From: VMCP01 sp964645755
Lineage (GTDB): Bacteria; Bacteroidota; Bacteroidia; NS11-12g; UBA955
Direction of reading: 5' to 3'
Assembly: GCA_964645755.1 (NCBI GenBank)
Contig: CAZYBT010000062.1
Location: forward strand, 1-14,887
Length of the DNA: 14,887 nt
The position numbers were made by a program, and so were the translations under genes. Positions 1 to 5,712 of the stretch are shown one piece after another; positions within the stretch are counted from its first letter, which is position 1, and each line of letters opens with the position of its first letter. The notes under the pieces are model-generated. The model searched no databases. It saw nothing but the letters and a program-made list of their open reading frames with translations, and had not been told where the DNA came from.

Positions 1-2
1 TC

Positions 3-965
3 CGTGAAGCCCTTCGTGAGGCCATGCAAGAAGAAATGCGCGCAGACGAACGCGTATTCTTGTTGGGAGAAGAAGTTGCTGAATACAACGGCGCTTATAA
101 AGTGAGCCAAGGAATGTTGAATGAATTTGGCGAAAAACGCGTCATTGATACTCCAATTGCCGAACTTGGTTTTGCAGGTATTGCTGTTGGTGCAGCAATG
201 AATGGTCTAAGACCAATTTGCGAATTCATGACTTTCAACTTTTCATTGGTTGCAATCGATCAAGTAATAAATTCTGCTGCAAAAATTAACAGCATGTCAG
301 ACGGTCAATTTCTTTGCCCAATTGTTTTCCGCGGACCAACTGGGAGCGCAGGACAATTGGCACAGCAGCACTCTCAAAACTTTGAAAATTGGTATGCAAA
401 TACACCAGGTTTGAAAGTGGTAGTTCCATCTAACCCTGCTGATGCAAAAGGATTGTTAAAAAGTGCAATCCGCGATGAAAATCCTGTAATTTTCATGGAA
501 AGTGAGCAAATGTTTGGATTCAAAGGCATGGTTCCAGACGGAGAATACATAATTCCAATTGGAAAAGCAGATGTTGTGAAACAAGGAAATGATGTAACAA
601 TGGTAAGTTTCGGTAAAATGATGCTTCGTTGCCATGATGCAGTTGCTGCTTTGGAAGTAGAAGGCATCAATGTTGAATTGATCGATTTGCGTACCGTTCG
701 TCCTATTGATTATGATACTGTCATTGAATCAGTTAAAAAAACAAACAGATTGGTTATCGTTGAAGAAGCTTGGCCATTGGCGAGTATCAGCTCCGAAATT
801 AGCCACATTGTACAAAGAAGAGCATTCGATTATTTAGATGCACCGGTTCACCGTGTAACCAGCATGGATACGAATTTACCGTATGCACCAACTTTCGTTG
901 ACGCATATTTGCCAAACGTAGAGAGAATTGTGAAAGCAGTAAAATCTACAATGTACAAACTCTAA
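3..965 (+). CDS. pdhB: Pyruvate dehydrogenase E1 component, beta subunit (5' end cut by window)
   Basis: This is the beta subunit of the thiamine-diphosphate-dependent E1 enzyme, which decarboxylates pyruvate and passes the acetyl group to the lipoyl domain of E2 in the cytoplasmic pyruvate dehydrogenase complex. The frame is already open at base 3 and reads REALREAMQEEM, the usual start region of the family, so only a handful of N-terminal residues are missing; the ATG at 24 is internal. Recognisable family segments are FLLGEEVAEYNGAYKVSQGM, the TPIAELGF stretch carrying the glutamate that activates the thiazolium ring, and the block FRGPTGSAGQLAQQHSQ. The C-terminal transketolase-like domain contains VVEEAWPLASISSEI. 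The length of about 320 residues fits the family. No E1 alpha gene is visible, although it may lie left of the window. The gene ends at its own terminator, so it closes its transcription unit. Other 2-oxoacid dehydrogenase beta subunits are similar, but the match to PdhB is close. Confidence 0.95.
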   Translation, partial: REALREAMQEEMRADERVFLLGEEVAEYNGAYKVSQGMLNEFGEKRVIDTPIAELGFAGIAVGAAMNGLRPICEFMTFNFSLVAIDQVINSAAKINSMSDGQFLCPIVFRGPTGSAGQLAQQHSQNFENWYANTPGLKVVVPSNPADAKGLLKSAIRDENPVIFMESEQMFGFKGMVPDGEYIIPIGKADVVKQGNDVTMVSFGKMMLRCHDAVAALEVEGINVELIDLRTVRPIDYDTVIESVKKTNRLVIVEEAWPLASISSEISHIVQRRAFDYLDAPVHRVTSMDTNLPYAPTFVDAYLPNVERIVKAVKSTMYKL

Positions 966-987
966 CAGAATATAAGATTGATATCAT

Positions 988-1013
988 AAAAACCTCCTTA
1001 TGGGGGTTTTTTT
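988..1013 (+). terminator. Intrinsic terminator of pdhB
   Basis: A stem with left arm AACCTCC and right arm GGGGGTT (one G-U pair), closed by a four-base loop at 998-1001, is followed directly by an unbroken T run. It starts 22 bases after the pdhB stop codon. The A run before the stem could pair with the T run, so weak activity on the minus strand is also possible. Confidence 0.88.
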
Positions 1014-1033
1014 GTGTTATTTATTAAATTCAC

Positions 1034-1088
1034 AATGCTTTTACGAAAAACATAGATTCAGTTGTAGAATTTTTTCGTAAATTGCATT
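1034..1088. repeat. Imperfect long inverted repeat upstream of the small membrane-protein gene
   Basis: The arms TTACGAAAAA (1041-1050) and TTTTTCGTAA (1071-1080) are perfect reverse complements separated by 20 bases. The outer base pair 1040/1081 also matches. After a small asymmetric gap (one base on the left, two on the right), AATGC (1034-1038) pairs with GCATT (1084-1088), giving 16 paired positions in all. It ends 18 bases before the ATG at 1107. It could be an operator dyad, a hairpin in the mRNA leader, or a remnant of a mobile repeat. No T run follows, so it is not a normal terminator. Confidence 0.6.
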
Positions 1089-1106
1089 AAACATAATTTT
1101 AATTCC

Positions 1107-1235
1107 ATGTTAACTTTTTTATACTTAGATCCCGGAAGCGGGTCATTAATTGCCCAAATCGTTGGAGGTATTCTCGGTGCGGGTTTATTATTCTTTAACC
1201 AAATTAAAATGTTCTTCAAACGAAAGAATAAGTAA
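1107..1235 (+). CDS. Small one-helix membrane protein with LDPGSGS motif
   Basis: This 42-residue reading frame runs from ATG at 1107 to TAA at 1233-1235. The protein begins MLTFLYLDPGSGSLIAQIVG, continues as a glycine-rich hydrophobic segment (about residues 13-31, the only membrane helix) and ends in a basic tail, KMFFKRKNK. The positive-inside rule predicts the tail in the cytoplasm and the LDPGSGS end on the outer side. From memory, short proteins with a (L/I)DPG(S/T)GS motif followed by one helix occur beside surface-polysaccharide or sulfatase-like genes and are annotated as hypothetical, but no function is known to me. The gene lies four bases before the methyltransferase start and so probably heads this operon. 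The motif, the helix, the basic tail and the tight spacing make a chance reading frame unlikely. It could be a membrane anchor or a cofactor for the two downstream enzymes. Confidence 0.72.
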   Translation: MLTFLYLDPGSGSLIAQIVGGILGAGLLFFNQIKMFFKRKNK

Positions 1236-1239
1236 TTAC

Positions 1240-2580
1240 ATGCTAAAAATTCATCCTATAAATACAAGTTTCAAAGATCCTGACAACTGTGTTTACATAG
1301 ATGAATACGGGAAGATCTTAAGAAAAATTAACATTGAATTTATTTCTTATTTTAAACAATCTCAATATTTTACAAAAATCAACAAACAATGTGAAGATGG
1401 TTTTTTCGAAATTGATAAATTTCAATTTCAAACCTACTACCATGAATACCCTTTTGAATTATTCAAAGATTCAGCCCTTAATTTTTTAAATTGCCTTGAA
1501 GACCTTATTCAGAATGATTTAATTTATGTAGACGGAAACCCTCTGAATTCTACTTATGTCGGAAAAAACCAATTTTTACATTTCGATTTTGGCTCAATCA
1601 AGAGATTAGATTTGTCATCTGGATGGACAGGGTATCATCAATTTCTCACAGAATGGCTTTGGTTGTTGTATCATCTTAGCGATAAAGAGTATATTCCAGC
1701 TGGATATTTGACACCTTATTTCAACGACAATCAATGGCTATTTTCGGAGTCCATCAAATTTAGACATAAGTTGAGACCAAGCTTTTGGGTGCATCATGCT
1801 TTTTTACAGAATCAGAAAAAGTCATCCCTCATTCAGAAAAATTCAACAAATAAAAGCCATTCAACCATTTCCAAAAACAAATTGCTTGCCTTTGTTGAAC
1901 TTTTAAAATCAGATGTTCGAAGTGTAAAAATGTCCAAGAAAAAATCTAAATGGGACAATTACTACACTGAAACGGTGTTGCAAAATGATTATTTGAAATT
2001 AAAAGAAGAAAAGTTCATTTACCTTTTAAAATCAAATCGATTCAAAGGATCTGAATATTTTATTGATTGGGGAGCGAATGATGGAGTTTTTTCTAGGCTC
2101 ATTTGCGAAACACATCCAAATGCTCATATCATTTCCATAGAATCTGATTTTAATGCGGCAAATGATTTATATACAAAATCAAAAGCCTACAATATCATTC
2201 CGATTCACGCAAATATATTAAATCCTACACCTGCAATTGGATTTTCGAATAACTATCCCTCTTTATTAGAAAGGATTTCAAAAATTGCACATGTTCATGT
2301 TGCCCTTGGTCTTATCCATCATTTACAACAAACGCACAATTTAAGTCACGAAAAAATCATTGACTTTTTTGCAACCAATTCGCTAAGTTCTTCTTTTTTA
2401 ATCATTGAATTCATAGCTGAAAATGATCCAAGGTATCAGTTAATCCGAAATCCCAATTATCCATATCCGGAATCAATTGAAAATTTTCAAATGGCCTTGG
2501 AAAAAAAATATGTGATCATAGAAAAAATCCAATTAACAAATGAAAGAACTTTATTTTTCGCTCAGAAAGAAGTTATCTGA
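1240..2580 (+). CDS. Class I SAM-dependent methyltransferase with N-terminal kinase-like region
   Basis: The 446-residue protein has two parts. Residues about 265-446 form a class I methyltransferase: motif I is FIDWGANDGVFS (274-285), followed by an acidic residue that should bind the ribose of SAM (IESD, 300-303) and a VALGLIHHL segment (354-362). The N-terminal half carries VDGNPLNSTYV (97-107) and HFDFGSIKR (114-122), which resemble the D-x4-N and DFG metal sites of kinase-fold proteins, then GWTGYHQFLTEWLWLL (128-143), typical of methyltransferases found in surface-polysaccharide and nodulation (NoeA-like) loci. The ATG at 1240 is preferred because the frame can only be extended with a TTG at 1150, which would run through the small upstream gene. 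The 3' end overlaps the next gene by 41 bases. DNA here is more AT-rich than in flanking housekeeping genes. The substrate is unknown; a cell-surface glycan or its lipid carrier is an inference from context. Confidence 0.78.
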   Translation: MLKIHPINTSFKDPDNCVYIDEYGKILRKINIEFISYFKQSQYFTKINKQCEDGFFEIDKFQFQTYYHEYPFELFKDSALNFLNCLEDLIQNDLIYVDGNPLNSTYVGKNQFLHFDFGSIKRLDLSSGWTGYHQFLTEWLWLLYHLSDKEYIPAGYLTPYFNDNQWLFSESIKFRHKLRPSFWVHHAFLQNQKKSSLIQKNSTNKSHSTISKNKLLAFVELLKSDVRSVKMSKKKSKWDNYYTETVLQNDYLKLKEEKFIYLLKSNRFKGSEYFIDWGANDGVFSRLICETHPNAHIISIESDFNAANDLYTKSKAYNIIPIHANILNPTPAIGFSNNYPSLLERISKIAHVHVALGLIHHLQQTHNLSHEKIIDFFATNSLSSSFLIIEFIAENDPRYQLIRNPNYPYPESIENFQMALEKKYVIIEKIQLTNERTLFFAQKEVI

Positions 2581-3772
2581 TCACATTGTTATTATCTATT
2601 TCATTGTTTTTGTTGCATTTGTAACCTGTAGTTCAATATCAGAAAAAACTATTTATGGTTCAGGAATTGCTGCAATTGTCTTATTTGCAATATTGATTCT
2701 ATTGTCTCAATATCAATATTTAAATCGGAATTGCTTTTTACTATCAATTTTTATCCTTTACAACCCAATACTCGATGATTCAATTTCGTCATTTAATCTC
2801 GCGTTTAAAATCATTGTATACATTTTATTGTTTCTCTTATTTTCAAAATATTTGTCCAAAAATATCAAAATAATTTTATTCGCTAATTGTGTTTTTTTAA
2901 TATTTCATTGCACCCTAACATTGAACAAAAGTCAATTGATATATCAAGAAACCAAGAGTAATTTGAGTCAATTTATTTTGAATAAAATCAATAAAAACCA
3001 ATCTGTTGATGTCATAATCTTAGATGCATATCCAGATTTTCAAATCATTCAAGATAGCCTCCACCAGAAATCACAATTCAAACCATTTTTAATTAATCAA
3101 AAGTTCAATATTATATCAAATACCACCTACTCTACCAAAACTCCAATTTCATTGGCAAATTTATTCTTTGATAAATCCATCACCCCTAATGATATCGGTA
3201 TAGAGTTTAAAGACAGAATTCAATATCAGTATGAAATAATTAACCAATCAAAACTGAAAAAGCAGTGTAAAAAGCAAAATATTGATTTTCAACTTTTATC
3301 TCCAACAAACATCAGTTTCAATGAGAACATTTGGGAACTATATTGGAATTATTCGAATACAAGATATTTTGGATCATTTAGCCGTTTGATGAATAATTTA
3401 CCCAAGTTTATTTTCGGTATTCAAAATTTTTACAAAGCAGATTTTGATTTGGAAAGCGATCTAACTTTTCAAAAAATTGATCAATATAACAATCAAGTGT
3501 TAAAGGAATTTGAAAACAAAAGCCATTCAACAGAAATCCATGTTCGCATATACCACTTCCTGACTTTACATAAATACAATCCTCAAAATCCCTCGAATGC
3601 TTTCAAAAATGATTTGAAACGAGCAGATGATTTGGGAATCTATCTTGTACAATCCTTGATAAAAAATCAAAATAGCAACATCATTGTTTTGTCGGATCAT
3701 GGCAATAGAACCCTTATCAAAAATATTGAAAATCAAAAACGGGGAATTCTTGCTATAAAAGAATTAAAATAA
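2540..3772 (+). CDS. Integral-membrane AlkP-superfamily (sulfatase-like) hydrolase or phosphotransferase, short C-terminus
   Basis: About five hydrophobic helices fill residues 16-125, and an extracytoplasmic domain follows, the architecture of EptA/LTA-synthase-like enzymes. The catalytic domain begins VDVIILDAYPD, where D162 is a likely metal ligand. NTTYSTKTPISLANLF (194-209) matches the family pattern around the nucleophile, making T201 the likely catalytic threonine. HFLTLHKYNP (339-348) corresponds to the substrate-side histidine segment, and LSDHG (384-388) supplies a late metal-binding Asp-His pair. Such enzymes hydrolyse or transfer phosphate, phosphoalcohol or sulfate groups on outer glycans or lipids. 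Only 22 residues follow SDHG, fewer than I would expect, so the C-terminus looks shortened. The start overlaps the methyltransferase gene by 41 bases, which suggests translational coupling. The stop codon lies two bases from the end of convergent selD. Substrate and reaction are not determinable from sequence. Confidence 0.75.
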   Translation: MKELYFSLRKKLSDHIVIIYFIVFVAFVTCSSISEKTIYGSGIAAIVLFAILILLSQYQYLNRNCFLLSIFILYNPILDDSISSFNLAFKIIVYILLFLLFSKYLSKNIKIILFANCVFLIFHCTLTLNKSQLIYQETKSNLSQFILNKINKNQSVDVIILDAYPDFQIIQDSLHQKSQFKPFLINQKFNIISNTTYSTKTPISLANLFFDKSITPNDIGIEFKDRIQYQYEIINQSKLKKQCKKQNIDFQLLSPTNISFNENIWELYWNYSNTRYFGSFSRLMNNLPKFIFGIQNFYKADFDLESDLTFQKIDQYNNQVLKEFENKSHSTEIHVRIYHFLTLHKYNPQNPSNAFKNDLKRADDLGIYLVQSLIKNQNSNIIVLSDHGNRTLIKNIENQKRGILAIKELK

Positions 3773-3774
3773 TT

Positions 3775-4803
3775 TTATCTCACCACAACCCCTGTTTCCA
3801 CAATTTTTCCGATTTCAAAAAGCGACATTGCTTTATTTGCGAACAATTGTTTTACAGAATCTATTTCAGTCTCAGTAACTGTAAATAACAATCCACCATT
3901 GGTTTGAGGGTCAACCATCCAAGCAAATGCCTGTTGGTTGCTCATTTGCACTTCTTTCTCATAGGCATTCCAATTTCTCATTGCATTGTCGGGCAAAACA
4001 AAACTTTGAGCCAAAACTTTAGCCTCTTCTATTACAGGTACTTTGTCGAATTCAACTTCAGCACCCACTCCTGATCCTTTACAGATTTCCAATAAATGCC
4101 CCAACAACCCAAATCCAGTTACATCTGTCATTGCATTTACTCCAACAATTTTTCCCAATTCATATCCAATTTCATTGGTTTGGGTGAGCAAATCATATAA
4201 GATTTCGTTTTGTGCATCCGTTGCAATTTCCCTTTTATGCGCAGCTGCCAACATCCCAATTCCCAATGGCTTGGTCATGCAAATGATATCACCGGTTTTG
4301 GCTCCAGAGTTGGTTTTTAGATTCGCAGCATCAACCAAACCCGTTACACTCAAACCAAAAATTGGTTCTTTACCGTCTATGCTATGTCCTCCGGCAATTG
4401 GCACACCACATTTTTTGGCTAATTCCATGCCTCCTTTTAAGACATCTCTTCCCATTTCGATGCTCAATACATCCAATGGCCAGCTAAAAACGGCATTCCC
4501 CATGATCGGACGTCCCCCCATCGCATAAATATCACTTAAAGCATTGGCAACCGCCGTTCTTCCAAATACTTCGGCATCATTCACCATCGGTGTAAAAAAA
4601 TCAACCGTTTGTAAAAGTAACTGGCCGTTTCCCAGGTCGTATACAGAACAATCATCATTGAATTGATTACCCACCAATAAGTTCGGATAGTCCAACATGT
4701 TTGTTTTCAATCCTTCCAACATTTCCTGTAAAACAGCAGGCTGAATTTTACATCCACATCCGCTGCCTTTGGATAAAGAAGTGAGAATAATTTTCTGATT
4801 CAT
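3775..4803 (-). CDS. selD: Selenide, water dikinase (selenophosphate synthetase)
   Basis: SelD makes selenophosphate from selenide and ATP, releasing AMP and phosphate. Selenophosphate is the selenium donor for selenocysteine and for 2-selenouridine in tRNA. The 342-residue protein has the hallmark N-terminus LTSLSKGSGCGCKIQP, in which C16 is the catalytic cysteine (selenocysteine in some relatives) and K19 the conserved lysine. QFNDDCSVY (47-55) and TVDFFTPMV (66-74) carry the metal and ATP-binding aspartates, and DPQTNGGLL (298-306) is the conserved C-terminal signature. Length is normal. No selA, selB, selC or selU is in this window, so the use of the selenophosphate cannot be told here. 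A good promoter lies at 4883-4914, which predicts a leader of about 70 bases. It converges with the AlkP-superfamily gene with only two bases between stops. The ATG at 4803 places the catalytic motif at the usual distance. Confidence 0.95.
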   Translation of the reverse strand: MNQKIILTSLSKGSGCGCKIQPAVLQEMLEGLKTNMLDYPNLLVGNQFNDDCSVYDLGNGQLLLQTVDFFTPMVNDAEVFGRTAVANALSDIYAMGGRPIMGNAVFSWPLDVLSIEMGRDVLKGGMELAKKCGVPIAGGHSIDGKEPIFGLSVTGLVDAANLKTNSGAKTGDIICMTKPLGIGMLAAAHKREIATDAQNEILYDLLTQTNEIGYELGKIVGVNAMTDVTGFGLLGHLLEICKGSGVGAEVEFDKVPVIEEAKVLAQSFVLPDNAMRNWNAYEKEVQMSNQQAFAWMVDPQTNGGLLFTVTETEIDSVKQLFANKAMSLFEIGKIVETGVVVR

Positions 4804-4882
4804 TTTTGCAAATATCGCAACAAATGAAAAAAATGGTCTACTTTTTGGGGGGATAAATTAAATTCTCTGTATTAGAGAGTAA

Positions 4883-4914
4883 CAAACCTAAATTAAACGA
4901 TCATGAATAACAAA
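4883..4914 (-). promoter_or_regulatory. Bacteroidota-type promoter driving selD
   Basis: On the minus strand, TTTG (4914-4911) is followed after exactly 20 bases by TAGGTTTG (4890-4883). This matches the TTTG-N(about 20)-TAnnTTTG consensus of the primary sigma factor of Bacteroidota. Transcription would begin near 4876 and run into selD. The -33 element lies inside the first codons of the divergent DUF3108 gene (ATG at 4903). No equally good match was found on the plus strand for the DUF3108 gene. Confidence 0.6.
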
Positions 4915-5712
4915 GTACCTTTTTACATCAGCGCAGTCGGAATTGCCGCTCTATGTGTCATGCTTTTTTCAATGAAATCTGCTGAAAAAGTTGCTGCCAA
5001 CGAGAGAAAAATCGAAAATAAAGCATATCAATCAGGAGAAATTCTAAACTACAGAATTCACTATGGCATCATCAATGCCGGATTGGTAAATATGACCGTT
5101 TCTGAACCACTTACCATCAACAATAAAACTGCTTATAATCTCAAAGTTGAAGGAGAAACATTAAAGTCATTCGACTGGGCTTACAAAGTACGAGATAAGT
5201 TTGAAAGTTGGGTTGATGGCGAATCTCAAGCTCCCATACGTTACGCCAAAACTGTTCGTGAAAACACTTACTTTAATCAAGACATAGCCATTTATAACCA
5301 CTCTGAAAAATGGTTGAAAAATAAACAAGGTCAAATTGCCATTCCTCAATATACCCAGGATGTAGCATCAGCAATTTACTACATGAGAACCCTCGACTAT
5401 GCCAATGCCACTGTGGGAACTACCTACCCAATTGATGTATATCTCGACAATAAAATTTACAACCTCAATGTAAAATATGTGGGAAAAGAAACCATCAAAT
5501 CTGATATCGGCAAAGTAAGATGCTTCAAAATTAAGCCCCAACTCGTGGTAGATCGAGTATTCAAACGCACCGATGCAATGACTGTTTGGGTTACCGACGA
5601 TGAAAACAAAATTCCAGTGCGTATCCAAACCGATATTCGAGTAGGCTCTTTGAAAGTAGACTTGGTGAAATACCAAAACCTCAAAAACCAGATGAACTGC
5701 TTGGTAAAATAA
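4903..5712 (+). CDS. DUF3108 domain-containing envelope protein
   Basis: This 269-residue protein has an N-terminal hydrophobic segment (residues about 6-23) that can act as a signal sequence or anchor, placing the rest in the periplasm. The remainder fits DUF3108: GEILNYRIHYGIINAGLVNMTV (46-67), DKFESWVDGESQAPIRYAKTVRE (98-120), the stretch QDVASAIYYMRTLDY (152-166), a cysteine-containing GKVRCFKIKP (203-212), and the closing VWVTDDENKIPVRIQTDIRVGSLKVDL (228-254). The predicted fold is all-beta. The biochemical role of the family is not established to my knowledge. The gene is divergent from selD and ends with its TAA touching the stop codon of murF-alr on the other strand. The ATG at 4903 gives a proper signal segment. 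A GC-rich hairpin at 5775-5801 is the only candidate terminator. Confidence 0.85.
   Translation: MNNKVPFYISAVGIAALCVMLFSMKSAEKVAANERKIENKAYQSGEILNYRIHYGIINAGLVNMTVSEPLTINNKTAYNLKVEGETLKSFDWAYKVRDKFESWVDGESQAPIRYAKTVRENTYFNQDIAIYNHSEKWLKNKQGQIAIPQYTQDVASAIYYMRTLDYANATVGTTYPIDVYLDNKIYNLNVKYVGKETIKSDIGKVRCFKIKPQLVVDRVFKRTDAMTVWVTDDENKIPVRIQTDIRVGSLKVDLVKYQNLKNQMNCLVK

Noticed and set aside
1150..1239. Upstream extension of the methyltransferase frame to a TTG at 1150
   Set aside because: It would translate 30 extra residues straight through the small LDPGSGS gene in another frame. The ATG at 1240 lies just after that gene's stop and gives a natural start.
1852..3531. Shared 14-base string at 1852-1865 and 3518-3531, encoding NKSHST in both the methyltransferase and AlkP genes
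   Set aside because: It is short, in-frame in both genes and without flanking similarity. Chance in AT-rich coding DNA is the simplest explanation.
4043..4528. 161-codon open frame on the plus strand opposite selD
   Set aside because: It lies wholly inside the well-supported selD gene. Its proline- and serine-rich sequence matches no family and looks like a shadow frame.
4865..4877. CTCT/AGAG mini-hairpin near the predicted selD transcription start
   Set aside because: Only four base pairs with a five-base loop; too weak to call a regulatory structure.
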